From CAUZJF01 sp965248605 (GTDB lineage Bacteria > Chloroflexota > Dehalococcoidia > Lucifugimonadales > CAUZJF01): a stretch of 64,000 nt of DNA. Made by a program: the position numbers and the translations under genes. The stretch is from positions 434,001 to 498,000 of the forward strand of contig CBDFJV010000006.1 of assembly GCA_965248605.1 (NCBI GenBank), in the 5' to 3' direction. The stretch's first letter is position 1; each line of letters begins with the position of its first letter. This document shows, one piece after another, positions 35,435 through 43,930 of the stretch. The notes beneath the pieces are model-generated. The model was given only the letters and a program-made list of their open reading frames with translations, made no database searches and was not told the DNA's origin.

Positions 35435-36412
35435 CTACTCCTCTCTGGGCATCGTGAGTTCTGCTTCATCCTGTAGCTCGGTGGAGTGCCTTGCGGTCCG
35501 CAATTGCCCGGGCAGGTTTCTCTGAAGGGACTCCAGTTTGGGGGTCCCTTCGACATACTTGGAGTGGGCCCTTCCCAGATGGGTTCCGACGAGCCTGTAG
35601 TCCTCGGCAAAACCCTCGAAGTCGTCCTTCAAGCGGGCTAGTTCATCCATCATCTGCTTCGCGTTCTGTTCGATCTGTAGTCCCCTGAGACCCAGAGCGA
35701 CGACCTGCAGGTACGCGAACAGACTGTTTGGCGAGGCCGGTATCACGCGTTTCCCCCAGGCATAGTTGAGCAAGTCCTCGTTGCTCTCTTCCTTCAGAAT
35801 AATCTCGTAGTAGACGTTCTCGGCCGGTATATACATCAACGCGAAATCCAGAGTCTCACCGGGACATATGTATTTCTCGGCTATGGCGTCCACATGCCCT
35901 TTCACATCCCGGCGGAAGCTCCTAAGGTGTCTTCCGCGCTCAGTTTGATCGGCGTCGGAAAAGCGGCGGAAGCTCTCCAGTGGGAACTTCGCGTCGACAG
36001 GCACCAGCCCGTCGGCGAGTTGTATCGCGGCGTCCACCCGGTGGCCGTTGCGAAAGGTGTGCTGGGTCTTGTACGAGCCTGCGGGTAGGGTTTGGCGTAG
36101 CAGCCCTTCCAGCATGCGCTCGCCCACCGCTCCCCGTAGCGTGGGCGCGGCTAGCAGTTCCTGCAAACGTCTCATGTCCTGACCGACTTCGAGCATTCGG
36201 TTTGAGGTCTCAGTCAGCCCGCCGAGCTTCTGATTGACGGTCTCCAACGTCTCGAAGTAGGTGGAGGTCTGGCCCGTCACTTCCCCGAGACGTTCGTTCA
36301 GCCGGTCGAGTCGTTGATCGAGGCTCTCAGACCGACCAGTGGTCCTTAACAACGCGAGGGCAAGGATCACAACTGCCATGGCTACCACTGCTACGATCAA
36401 CGCGACTTCCAT
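35435..36412 (-). CDS. rmuC: RmuC-family DNA recombination protein
   Basis: About 325 residues. A single N-terminal membrane helix (VALIVAVVAMAVVILALALL) is followed by a coiled coil and the RmuC nuclease-like domain (RGAVGERMLEGLLRQTLP, VDAKFPLESFRRF, ALMYIPAENVYYEI, RVIPASPNSLFAYLQ). Family members limit DNA rearrangement at inverted repeats. ATG 36412 with AAGGAGG is the true start; the open frame further upstream is read from an IS that inserted 45 bp before it and may have altered its promoter. Confidence 0.9.
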   Translation of the reverse strand: MEVALIVAVVAMAVVILALALLRTTGRSESLDQRLDRLNERLGEVTGQTSTYFETLETVNQKLGGLTETSNRMLEVGQDMRRLQELLAAPTLRGAVGERMLEGLLRQTLPAGSYKTQHTFRNGHRVDAAIQLADGLVPVDAKFPLESFRRFSDADQTERGRHLRSFRRDVKGHVDAIAEKYICPGETLDFALMYIPAENVYYEIILKEESNEDLLNYAWGKRVIPASPNSLFAYLQVVALGLRGLQIEQNAKQMMDELARLKDDFEGFAEDYRLVGTHLGRAHSKYVEGTPKLESLQRNLPGQLRTARHSTELQDEAELTMPREE

Positions 36413-36457
36413 GCCGTCCTCCTTCTCACTGCGGAATGGGCGCAACACATGCCTAAG

Positions 36458-38101
36458 CCCGAATCCACCGAAGGACGTCCTTGGGGACAGCCCTTGAAGA
36501 AGCCAGCGGGTGCTCCTCTGAATCTGGGATAATGGTTTTGGAACAGAAACCCGCCCGGAAACAAGGAGCACCCAATAGATGCTGCCACAGAACAAACCCG
36601 ACCGTATCCGCATCGTCTTTGACGACCATCGCCTGGTGGCCAATGCCGGCCTGCTCCTGCCGGCCACCCTAGCCCGGCACCTGGGCCTGCGGGAACTCGT
36701 CGACCATCACCTTGACCTCGGCGGAGCGCCGGGACGGGCGAACACTGGGGACAAGATGCTGACGCTGGTCGCTTCCGCGCTGGCAGGCGGCGACTGCATC
36801 GACGACGCCGATGCGCTGCGCGCTGGTGGGACGGTCGGTGTTCTAGGCTGCGTGGTCAAGGCGCCATCCACCCTGGGGACCTTCCTGCGCAGCTTCCGGT
36901 GGGGGCATGTCCGTCAACTCGACCGCGTGAGCCGCCAGTTGTTGGCCCGGGCCTGGGCCGCTGGGGCCGGACCCGGCGACTCGCCCCTGACCATCGACCT
37001 GGACTCGACCATCTGCGAGACCTATGGACTGGCCAAGGAGGGAGCGCGCCACCACGGCTATACCGGCGCCCGCGGCTATCACCCGCTGCTGGCCATTGCC
37101 GCCGGCACCGGCGAGGTGCTGATGTCCCGGCTGCGCGAGGGCCGGGCCAACACCGCCCGTGGCGCCGCCCACTTCCTGCGTGAGACGGTGGGGCGGGTGC
37201 GCTACGGCGGGGCCAGGGGACAACTCACGGTGCGGGCCGACAGCGGCTTCTACGCCCACACTGTCGTTGCCGCCTGCCGGGAAATGGATGTCCGCTTCTC
37301 TATCACCATCCGCCAGCGCGCCAGCCTGCGGGACCTGATCGAGGCGATACCACAGGAGGACTGGACTCCCATTCCCTACTGGACGGACGGCGCCGCCGAT
37401 GTCGCCGAGACGACTTACACCCCGTTCCAGACCAAGCCGGACGCCGCGCCGGTGCGGCTCATTGTCCGGCGGGTGAAGCCGACGCCCGGTTCCCAGCTCG
37501 CCCTCTTCGCCAGATACAGCTATCACGCCTTCATCACCGACCGCGATGGGGAGACGCTGGAACTGGAGGCCGATCATCGCCGCCACGCCGAGGTCGAGAA
37601 CGCCATACGCGACCTCAAGTACGGCGTCGGGCTGAACCACATGCCGTCGGCGCGCTTCGCCGCCAACGGCGCCTGGCTGGCGGTCCAGGTGATGGCGCAT
37701 AACCTGGCCCGCTGGACGGCGCGGATTGGTCTGGGCGAGCGGACCGTGATCACCAAGACCCTCAGGCGGCGGGTCTTCGCTCTGGTGGGACGGATCACCC
37801 GCTCGGCGCGCCGCCTCACTTTGCATCTCCCCCGGCGCTGGCCTTGGGAAACCCAGTTCAGTCGCGCCTTGGCCCGGCTGCAAGCCATTCCGTTCCCGGC
37901 CTGACAGCCAGCCTGCAACTGACCCAACGTCCCCGCAATCTCGCGCCACCCCGGTCGCGAGAGTCCCCTGCTGCGTATCCTCTCGCCTTCCCGCGCATCG
38001 CAACTCCCGCATAGGGCCTTAGGGGCCCTGTGCGGCGACTGAAGACCGGCCGCCGGCCTCCCATCTACCCCAAGACCCCAGGCCATCCCCCCTGTAGCTC
38101 C
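36458..38101 (+). mobile_element. IS1380-like element, subtype B, copy 2, right end missing
   Basis: The left terminus CCCGAATCCACCGAAGGA follows GCCTAAG exactly, and the transposase is intact. Identity with the complete copy at 7114 stops after TAGCTCC at 38101, about 60 bp before the expected right terminus, where phage portal sequence begins. The element therefore has no right inverted repeat and should be unable to transpose alone. The junction is a recombination scar or an assembly join at a repeat. Confidence 0.88.
36579..37904 (+). CDS. IS1380-like transposase (subtype B, copy 2)
   Basis: 441 residues, with the TIDLDST/VRADSGFY/AEVENAIRDLK triad. It is nearly identical to the protein at 7235 but has VMAHNLARW (the orientation shared by three of four copies), PQEDW for PEEDW and YWTDG for YWMDG. 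The enzyme is full length although its element lacks the right end. Confidence 0.93.
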   Translation: MLPQNKPDRIRIVFDDHRLVANAGLLLPATLARHLGLRELVDHHLDLGGAPGRANTGDKMLTLVASALAGGDCIDDADALRAGGTVGVLGCVVKAPSTLGTFLRSFRWGHVRQLDRVSRQLLARAWAAGAGPGDSPLTIDLDSTICETYGLAKEGARHHGYTGARGYHPLLAIAAGTGEVLMSRLREGRANTARGAAHFLRETVGRVRYGGARGQLTVRADSGFYAHTVVAACREMDVRFSITIRQRASLRDLIEAIPQEDWTPIPYWTDGAADVAETTYTPFQTKPDAAPVRLIVRRVKPTPGSQLALFARYSYHAFITDRDGETLELEADHRRHAEVENAIRDLKYGVGLNHMPSARFAANGAWLAVQVMAHNLARWTARIGLGERTVITKTLRRRVFALVGRITRSARRLTLHLPRRWPWETQFSRALARLQAIPFPA

Positions 38102-39237
38102 TGCATCTCCGCTATCTCAGCGGTGTCGAACCTCAGCACCACATCCTGATAACCCCTGGGCAACGCGGGGACGAACTGCTCCTGCATCTCTGAGGCCAGC
38201 AGGTCCCACTCCTGCGTTACCGTGTTGGCGTAGAAGTCCTTGATGGCCGCCTCACGATTGCTGAACGTGGGGTGCTGTGCGCCGGCCATCAGCTCCTCCG
38301 GCACCCCTAAGCTGTCGGCAACCTGCTCCTTGGCAAGCTGGATGCCCTGGATGAACTCCATGTCACGGTTGCTAAGGCCGAGGTTCTGGACGCTGCCCTG
38401 ACTCGGAGCGATGATGGGGCGCTGTGCATTCTCCATCCCGCTGTAACGGTCTGCCAACCGTTCCTGGAACAGCTCAATGTCGCCTAGCTCCGGACTTTCG
38501 AGGAAGAAGGCCAGATTGCTGACTAGGACGCCGTGCTTGAATAGCTGGTGGTTGAACTCCACCATGTCAAGCTGCATCTGCACCCAGCCACGCACCGCCT
38601 CCAGTGGAGACTGCCCCTTGAAGTGGTCCTGCGGGTTGAAGTAGCGGTCCCAGATCACCTCGTCGGGCAGCATGGCAAACCGCGAGCCGTGCGGGTCGTG
38701 GACGTAGCCAGCGATAGTACCGTCCTTGCCCACCATGACCTTCACCTTGTCGGGTCTGAGAGGCCATATCTCCCATGCCGCAGGGTCGGGGGAGCCGCCC
38801 TTGTCAATCCACCTGAACGATTGCCCCCAGAGGCACAGATACGTCTCTACGGCACGCCACATGCGGCTACGGGTCCAGTCCTGATTCACCCGGTCAAGGA
38901 GTCCCTGCACAGGGTCGGCCTCACCCACCCACTCCAACTCATCGTCAGAGTCCAGGCGGTAGACCTTGAGCCGGGCGCGGGCAACGGCGTCAGACCTGAG
39001 CTTTATCGCCCTGTAGACCGGGACAGAGGTGCGGTAGTAGCCCTCCACACCACCCGATTGTCTCTTGCCGAGGTTGTTCAGCCACTCCTCGATCTGCTTC
39101 GTGGCAAGCCCCACTCCACTGCTCACCTGGGACATGGCGGCGTAGGGTTCGTTGGCGCGCTGGACGCCGGCCCTAGGCCGTCTCAGCAGACCCCCTACGC
39201 GGTCGCGGACGGCTGCCATCTCTCGTTCAAGTATCAT
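38065..39237 (-). CDS. phage portal protein, C-terminally truncated
   Basis: 390 residues, of which about 378 are native. RTSVPVYRAIKLRSDAVARA, YNPQDHFKGQSPLE-like FNPQDHFKGQSPLEAVRGW and QLAKEQVADSLGVPEELMAG match HK97-type portals, the dodecameric ring through which DNA enters the capsid. After AEMQELQ the frame runs into IS-derived DNA and stops 12 codons later. The C-terminal part and all downstream head genes are missing. Preceded by the terminase gene. Confidence 0.82.
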   Translation of the reverse strand: MILEREMAAVRDRVGGLLRRPRAGVQRANEPYAAMSQVSSGVGLATKQIEEWLNNLGKRQSGGVEGYYRTSVPVYRAIKLRSDAVARARLKVYRLDSDDELEWVGEADPVQGLLDRVNQDWTRSRMWRAVETYLCLWGQSFRWIDKGGSPDPAAWEIWPLRPDKVKVMVGKDGTIAGYVHDPHGSRFAMLPDEVIWDRYFNPQDHFKGQSPLEAVRGWVQMQLDMVEFNHQLFKHGVLVSNLAFFLESPELGDIELFQERLADRYSGMENAQRPIIAPSQGSVQNLGLSNRDMEFIQGIQLAKEQVADSLGVPEELMAGAQHPTFSNREAAIKDFYANTVTQEWDLLASEMQEQFVPALPRGYQDVVLRFDTAEIAEMQELQGGWPGVLG

Positions 39238-39251
39238 GCTGCCTCCTCCTG

Positions 39252-40640
39252 CTACAGGTAGAACCCGCCTATGCCCCCGGCTCGCTCCATCAGCTGCGTC
39301 AGGCAGCCCACGAAGGAGTCCACCTGGTCGTCGTGTACGCCGTTGGGGAAGGCTGCCAGCTCCTCACGGAACGCCTGTAGCCACGGGGCTGTCCTTGGGA
39401 GCGTGATCTTCTTGGCCTCAACGGTTCCGGTGACCCTGTTGGCCCGCAGCACCTTGTCCCCAATGGGCTTGACTGGCAGCACCGGCAGCCTCGTCTCGCG
39501 CCGTAGGCTCTGCACCACCGACTGCCCGCTGGCCGCGTCCTCGACGAAGATGGCCGAGGGATTGTGATCTTTGTCCTGGGCCTGCATAGCCTTCAGCAGG
39601 TCCGGGTACTCGACACGGTTTCGCCATACGTCCAGCACCGCGTAGCCGTTGGGGGTCGTGGTCATCGTGCAGCACACCGAGTAATCGTTCTGCTGTCCGG
39701 TCTTGAAGGCCGTGTCCCAGAACTGGAATACTTGCTCTCCCGGGCTCACCGTTTTTGTCATGACCCACCAGTCGTCTCGGAAGACGCTGCCGCCTTCATG
39801 GGAAGGTCTCTGCTGGAAAAGCCCCGGCCACTCCTGGGGGCCGACGCTGACCCGCAGCGCAGCGAGAGCAGAGGCGTCGTACCGCTCAGGCCATAGCGGA
39901 GCGTCTTCCTCTCGTCCCAGAGGGTCGCCGGGCTCGGCCAGTGCAGGGAGCCGTATGTGCTCCCACTGGTCCCCCGCCGCCTGCTCCTCCGTGTACTCGT
40001 CTCCCAGCAGCCGACCTACCAGGTCGTCCTCGTGCCAGCGCGTCATCACAACGATGATCGAACCCCCCGGCTCAAGCCTGGTGCGAGCTGTGGAGCGCCA
40101 CCAGTCCCACAGGTGTTGCCGTTGGGTTGGGCTGTTGGCTTCCTCACGGTTCTTCACCGGGTCGTCGATGATCAGCAGGTCGAACCCATAGCCTGTGAAG
40201 GGGCCTCCCACACCCACAGTCATCATCCCTCCGCCTGTGGTCAACTGCCATCGGCCAACCTTGCTCAGATCGTCCCTGACCCGGATGCCAAGGCCGCTCT
40301 CGTTCTCTATCACTGAATCCCTGGCCAGGCGTCCCCACTGCTCGGCGGGCTCGGCGGCGTAGCTTGCTAGACCGACTCTCTTGTGGGGCCAGTTGGCCAG
40401 GAACCACACCGGCGTCCAGTGGGACAGAAGCTCCGACTTCCCGTGCCTCGGAGGAAGAGAGACGATGAGGCGCAGGGGCTTTCCGGCCAGTGACGACACC
40501 TTGCGGGAGATCAGGTCCAGATGGGGAGTCCTGACCCACTGGCCCCTGGACCACCTAGCCGCTGTCGCTGCTGGGCTGGCTCTCCAGGCGTTGGCTAAGA
40601 GCGTCAAGCGCGTCTCTTGCCTCTGGGTCGTTGAGAGCAT
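39252..40640 (-). CDS. terL: phage terminase large subunit
   Basis: 462 residues. ATPase Walker A is LPPRHGKSE and the coupling region IIVVMTRWHEDDLVGRLL follows. The C-terminal RNase H-like nuclease has acidic residues in QFWDTAFKTG, IFVEDAASG and HDDQVDSF. It packages DNA into proheads. ATG 40640 lies within the 3' end of the small-subunit gene (about 86-bp overlap); a later start is possible. Confidence 0.88.
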   Translation of the reverse strand: MLSTTQRQETRLTLLANAWRASPAATAARWSRGQWVRTPHLDLISRKVSSLAGKPLRLIVSLPPRHGKSELLSHWTPVWFLANWPHKRVGLASYAAEPAEQWGRLARDSVIENESGLGIRVRDDLSKVGRWQLTTGGGMMTVGVGGPFTGYGFDLLIIDDPVKNREEANSPTQRQHLWDWWRSTARTRLEPGGSIIVVMTRWHEDDLVGRLLGDEYTEEQAAGDQWEHIRLPALAEPGDPLGREEDAPLWPERYDASALAALRVSVGPQEWPGLFQQRPSHEGGSVFRDDWWVMTKTVSPGEQVFQFWDTAFKTGQQNDYSVCCTMTTTPNGYAVLDVWRNRVEYPDLLKAMQAQDKDHNPSAIFVEDAASGQSVVQSLRRETRLPVLPVKPIGDKVLRANRVTGTVEAKKITLPRTAPWLQAFREELAAFPNGVHDDQVDSFVGCLTQLMERAGGIGGFYL

Positions 40641-41127
40641 CCAGTATCACCTTCATGTCCGTCTGTATCGGCCCGCCGTCCACGCCGCTGTGCTCCAGCT
40701 TCTGCGGCGAGTCCAGCCCTAGCAGCTTGCACCGCCGGTCGATGCATTCCATCACGCCCCGGAGATATGCGGGGTTCCCTTGCTTATCCTCCCGACGGAT
40801 CGTGGCCCGGTTTCTACTGTCCTTTGCACTGTTGACCAGCGACGACGTTTCGGTAGTGACCTGTTCCAGCGAGTCCTCCCACGCCTGCCAGTAGGTGCGC
40901 TCCAACTCGTCGATCTTGGCCAACTCGCGGGACTTGTCCGTATCCAGATCGCGGGCGGTGTCCTCTCGCCACCGACGCTGGATAGCCTTCAGGTCATAGC
41001 CTATCTGCTGGCGCGATAGGTCCAGACGCTCGGCGATGGCCTGTTGAGTCTTGCCCTGCAGGTACAGACTGGCAATCTCACGCCGGTCGTCTTCTATCTG
41101 AATGAAGGTGCGTTTATTAGCTGCCAT
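40555..41127 (-). CDS. phage terminase small subunit-like HTH protein
   Basis: About 190 residues. A helix-turn-helix (QGKTQQAIAERLDLSRQQIGYDLK) precedes a long charged helical region (DKSRELAKIDELERTYWQAW). Position directly before terL supports the small-subunit role of recognising packaging sites. ATG 41127 (MAANKRTF) is preferred over an upstream start at 41178. Confidence 0.72.
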   Translation of the reverse strand: MAANKRTFIQIEDDRREIASLYLQGKTQQAIAERLDLSRQQIGYDLKAIQRRWREDTARDLDTDKSRELAKIDELERTYWQAWEDSLEQVTTETSSLVNSAKDSRNRATIRREDKQGNPAYLRGVMECIDRRCKLLGLDSPQKLEHSGVDGGPIQTDMKVILDALNDPEARDALDALSQRLESQPSSDSG

Positions 41128-41266
41128 GCAAACCCCTAGAGGCAAACCGCCTTCCCGCTCGTGTACTGCTTGTCCCACGCAATCAATGCCCCTCCCAGCA
41201 GCTCAGCGACCTGCGGGACGTTCTTTGATGCGGTTACGGACTGTCATCTTCACTCTCCGTTGCAAC

Positions 41267-41306
41267 AAAAAAACCGCCCCCTGTGCTCCCTAGCACAGAA
41301 AGGCGG
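41267..41306 (-). terminator. intrinsic terminator after hicAB
   Basis: On the minus strand CCGCC-TTT-CTGTGCT / AGCACAG-GG-GGCGG forms a long stem (41306-41274) followed by seven T residues (41273-41267). It would end the hicAB transcript and separate it from the terminase genes. Confidence 0.8.
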
Positions 41307-41364
41307 CTGTCTGATCGTTCCTAGTCCAGCCTAGCTATGGCGGCATTATACCACTACTCCTTGT

Positions 41365-41697
41365 TCAGCGCTGCAGCGACAGCCGTTCGGCAGCCAAACG
41401 ATTCATGCTGACGCCAGCTTCGGCAGCATCCATCGCAAGGGCGCGATGGGTCTCAGGGGGGACGCGAAGGGTGAGCGTTCCGCTGTAGCGTCGAGTAGAC
41501 AGCGGCTCCGGAATCGGGGTGCCATCCTCATGCAAGAGTTTCACGGCGAATGCCACCACATCCCTAATACCTGCGAACGCCTTTTCCGGGGTGTCGTCTA
41601 GGTGGCTCAGCAACGCAAACTCGGTGCACAGCCCGACATACATCGCATCCTCTTCAGACCATATGACTCGGTAGGTATAGCGGTCTAGTTCATACAT
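41365..41697 (-). CDS. hicB: HicB-type antitoxin
   Basis: 110 residues. The N-terminal half (YTYRVIWSEEDAMYVGLCTE, SHLDDTPEKAFAGI) is the degenerate RNase H-like HicB domain. The C-terminal half (GTLTLRVPPETHRALAMDAA, MNRLAAERL) is a ribbon-helix-helix DNA-binding domain. It overlaps the hicA 3' end by 8 bp and follows it on the minus strand. It neutralises HicA and represses the promoter at 41936-41964. Confidence 0.85.
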   Translation of the reverse strand: MYELDRYTYRVIWSEEDAMYVGLCTEFALLSHLDDTPEKAFAGIRDVVAFAVKLLHEDGTPIPEPLSTRRYSGTLTLRVPPETHRALAMDAAEAGVSMNRLAAERLSLQR

Positions 41698-41929
41698 CCA
41701 GCTCCTCCAACTTGTCGATCGCCTTGAGCACTTGCCGTACCTGGTACGCCTTGGCCATGCCCCTAATGGGCTGGATATTCACCAGCGGCTCGCCCTGCCA
41801 AGGTGTCTTATAGAACAGGTGACTACCATTTTGCCTCGGCTTCCCAAAGTAGCGGTCGCAAACCTGGCGAAGGTCGTCGAACCGGACGTTCCGAGGGTTC
41901 CGCCTGATCTTCGCTAGTGCCTTATCCAT
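41690..41929 (-). CDS. hicA: HicA-type mRNA interferase toxin
   Basis: 79 residues, a dsRBD-like fold. NGSHLFYKTPW contains the conserved Gly-Ser-His catalytic element, and GMAKAYQVRQVLKAIDKL is the C-terminal helix. RFDDLRQVCDRYFGKPRQ is the usual N-terminal region. The toxin precedes the antitoxin, the normal hicAB order. It is embedded in phage DNA, where such modules often serve maintenance or exclusion. Confidence 0.85.
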   Translation of the reverse strand: MDKALAKIRRNPRNVRFDDLRQVCDRYFGKPRQNGSHLFYKTPWQGEPLVNIQPIRGMAKAYQVRQVLKAIDKLEELDV

Positions 41930-41935
41930 GAGTAT

Positions 41936-41964
41936 ATGGTAGCATTAACGCAACCAATTGTCAA
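41936..41964 (-). promoter_or_regulatory. hicAB promoter
   Basis: TTGACA (41964-41959), 17 bp, TACCAT (41941-41936) on the minus strand. The -10 ends 6-7 bases before ATG 41929, so the transcript would be leaderless or nearly so. Confidence 0.6.
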
Positions 41965-42015
41965 GCATTTGGAGGGTGAATTTGAGGCTTACAGTGCGTC
42001 GAGGCAAGCGGCAGC

Positions 42016-42222
42016 TTAGTCCGCTTCCCTAATCGGGACAACGGTTGTATCATCCCCCGCACGTTCATTCTCTTCTCGCGTCAGGCGAACGATCACGCCA
42101 TCTTGGAAATGCACGATGAACCGGCCCCAGACTCGGCGTGTTCTCATATCGTCGATGCGCTGGGATAGCTGCTCAAGTGTGTATTGGTGCTGCTCAGCGG
42201 TCTTCGTTTCCACAGCTCTCAT
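42016..42222 (-). CDS. small hypothetical protein, YezD/DUF2292-like
   Basis: 68 residues. RVWGRFIVHFQDGVIVRLTREE resembles the beta-hairpin core of YezD/DUF2292 proteins (G-x-hhhhhQDGxhhxhxxxE), a tentative match made by eye. It lies upstream of hicAB in the same orientation. Function unknown. Confidence 0.5.
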   Translation of the reverse strand: MRAVETKTAEQHQYTLEQLSQRIDDMRTRRVWGRFIVHFQDGVIVRLTREENERAGDDTTVVPIREAD

Positions 42223-42289
42223 TCTACCAAATCACATGTTCTACCAAAGGCCCGCACCTCATCCGATGTAAGCTTTGGGTGAATGGCGC

Positions 42290-42415
42290 TCAGGACCATC
42301 GTTGGGCCATGCCTCTGATTTTGTCGGCAAGGGCCTGCTGTTCCTGGACGCTCAAAGAGGCTAGGAAGCGCTCGGGGCCGACGGCGGCGACGGCGCGCTC
42401 AATCGCGGAGGTCAT
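42290..42415 (-). CDS. 41-residue phage micro-protein
   Basis: ATG 42415 overlaps the stop of the preceding gene by four bases (ATGA), and the frame ends at 42290. The peptide RFLASLSVQEQQALADKIRG is amphipathic and predicted helical. The tight overlap and lack of alternative coding on the strand support a genuine small gene. No family recognised. Confidence 0.5.
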   Translation of the reverse strand: MTSAIERAVAAVGPERFLASLSVQEQQALADKIRGMAQRWS

Positions 42416-42534
42416 GTCAGCAACCGGAAGACGAGATACACCAAGCCACCGATGGCAGCAATCACAATAACCGCCCAGGTAATCAAGGCGACGACTGCCA
42501 GCACGAAGATACCCTTGAATTCGCTTCCGTCCAA
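42412..42534 (-). CDS. 40-residue single-pass membrane peptide
   Basis: TTG 42534 is preceded by AAGGAGG at the ideal distance. After DGSEFKG comes one long hydrophobic helix, IFVLAVVALITWAVIVIAAI, and a short tail. It could be a holin-like or superinfection-exclusion peptide, which cannot be told from sequence. Its stop overlaps the next ATG. Confidence 0.5.
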   Translation of the reverse strand: MDGSEFKGIFVLAVVALITWAVIVIAAIGGLVYLVFRLLT

Positions 42535-42536
42535 GA

Positions 42537-42671
42537 CTACCCCTCCTTGCTCCCTGCCTTCTTTCGACGCTTCGGCTTCAGCGCGCCGCATTGAGCACAC
42601 ACTCGAATACCCGGCGCAACTCTGAGAGAAGGGTACTTTGACGTGCATTCGTTACCTAGTCCGTCAGTCAT
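42537..42671 (-). CDS. 44-residue zinc-ribbon-like phage peptide
   Basis: ATG 42671 lies inside the stop region of the preceding frame (ATGACTGA). A lone CAQC knuckle with a basic tail (KPKRRKKAGSKEG) suggests nucleic-acid binding. Only one CxxC is present plus one further Cys, so metal binding is uncertain. Confidence 0.4.
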   Translation of the reverse strand: MTDGLGNECTSKYPSLRVAPGIRVCAQCGALKPKRRKKAGSKEG

Positions 42672-42822
42672 CCTCCGCCTCCCCCAGCGCCCGTATCTTC
42701 GCCTCATCGAACGGGTAGCGCGGCTGCGGCGCAATATCCACGCCGACGATCTTGTCAAAGCCCGCACGGTGGTAGCCCATCGCTGCTCCGCCGGCTCCGC
42801 AGAACAAGTCGAGCAGCTTCAC
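42664..42822 (-). CDS. C5-methyltransferase-like N-terminal fragment
   Basis: 52 residues from GTG 42822. LLDLFCGAGGAAMGYHRAG is motif I (SAM binding) of cytosine-C5 methyltransferase-like phage enzymes, followed by VGVDIAPQPRYPF. The frame then ends (DEAKIRALGEAEDD-stop) before the PCQ catalytic motif and target-recognition region. It is best read as an internally deleted remnant, though a stand-alone SAM-binding peptide cannot be excluded. Confidence 0.55.
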   Translation of the reverse strand: MKLLDLFCGAGGAAMGYHRAGFDKIVGVDIAPQPRYPFDEAKIRALGEAEDD

Positions 42823-42858
42823 GCTGCCACCTGCTGCCGCGTCAGCACGTAGCCTGGG

Positions 42859-42972
42859 TCAGGGTCGGGGATGTCCAGGCCCAGGTACTTCAACGATCTC
42901 ACCGAGCTTGACCCGCTTATGCTTGACATCGTCCGGGCAGCAGTCGCAGAGAACATCGTGGCCCTCGATCAT
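42859..42972 (-). CDS. 37-residue Cys-rich phage peptide
   Basis: ATG 42972 overlaps the stop of the upstream gene (ATGA). HDVLCDCCPDDVKHKRV has three closely spaced Cys residues, and KLGEIVEVPGPGHPRP ends the peptide. An alternative overlapping frame (ending YVLTRQQVAA) is also open, so the true product is not settled. Confidence 0.4.
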   Translation of the reverse strand: MIEGHDVLCDCCPDDVKHKRVKLGEIVEVPGPGHPRP

Positions 42973-43277
42973 GCCGTCGCCTTCTGGGACACCACGTCAT
43001 CGGGCGCTTCCTCATCGGGGTCGACCTCAACCAGTAGCTCTGCGATCCGCCGTAGGTCCTTGTAAGGCCATCCGCCCGACTTGAGAGCCGACAGCATGGC
43101 CCACGCCCTCGTTCCGGCGAACATGAAAGGGTGATGGTGGTGCCAGCGGTAGACGATGCCCAGCTTGTCCCGTTGCAACCACGTCTCTCCCTGCAGAGCC
43201 AGCTGTTCGAGGCCCTTTTCAAACGCCTCGCACGAGTGGCACGCCACCGGGACATTGACGACGTCGGGCAGCGTCAT
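42969..43277 (-). CDS. hypothetical phage protein
   Basis: 102 residues, not recognised. Features include CHSCEAFEKGLEQLALQGE, an HHHH run and an acidic stretch EVDPDEEAPDD near the C-terminus. ATG 43277 overlaps the methyltransferase stop (ATGA), and its own stop overlaps the next ATG, so it belongs to a translationally coupled cassette. Confidence 0.55.
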   Translation of the reverse strand: MTLPDVVNVPVACHSCEAFEKGLEQLALQGETWLQRDKLGIVYRWHHHHPFMFAGTRAWAMLSALKSGGWPYKDLRRIAELLVEVDPDEEAPDDVVSQKATA

Positions 43278-43930
43278 GCTGGCACCATGGGCAGCGGCAC
43301 CGCTTCCAGGCGCTTCGCCGCGAGCTTCAGGTACTCGTCGCTGGCGTCTACGCCTACGGCCCGCCTGCCAAGCTTCTGAGCGACAACTGCGGTGGTTCCG
43401 GAGCCGACGAAGGGGTCGAGCACCGTCGCAGGTACCGTCTCGGCCTCATGGTCGCAGGTCCGATGCCACCCGACTGTCTTCCGTTGGTAACCGTCGCTGC
43501 CTTTAGCTTGGTTGTTGGATCTCTGACCTTGAAACAAGTCGTTTTCGTGGTCGTTCCACGCTTCCCCGATCGCGCCGCCACTGACCTCTACTTCCCGTTT
43601 GAGCGGAGCCCCGCACTCAGCACAGGCACCGCTCTCTGAGGTGCCTGCCAACACACACGGCTCTACAAGCCTCTCAGGGAAGGTGGCATAGTGGTCGTCT
43701 TTCGTAGGCTGCGGGTTGATGAGCCAAACGTTCCGGCGATTCCTTCCCGCGCCGGATGGTTGCCATTCCTGATCGTTGCCGCGCGGACCTTTGCCGTCGC
43801 GATAGGTGAGTCGGGCGGGCCGCTTAAATCCGTTACCACTCGGGTGCCCACTCACCTGCGGCTCCCGAATTGCTTCGGCGTCATAGAAATAGCGCTCCGA
43901 ACGTGCTAAGAGCAGCACGAAGCCCAGTAC
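43274..43930 (-). pseudogene. DNA N4/N6 methyltransferase, 5'-truncated
   Basis: The beta-class architecture is recognisable: RSERYFYDAEAIREP (target/core), NVWLINPQPTKDDHYATFPE and the SAM motif DPFVGSGTTAVVAQKLGRRA near the C-terminus. The N-terminal part with the catalytic (T/S)PPY motif is gone. Homology ends near 43930, exactly where repressor homology begins on the opposite strand. A CxxC...H-C insertion (CAECGAPL, HRTCDH) resembles a zinc-binding element. It is inactive as it stands. Confidence 0.75.

Noticed and set aside
41128..41260. Possible small phage gene (minus strand, ending VAELLGGALIAWDKQYTSG)
   Set aside because: Protein-like, but no ATG/GTG/TTG start in frame after the preceding stop; left unannotated.
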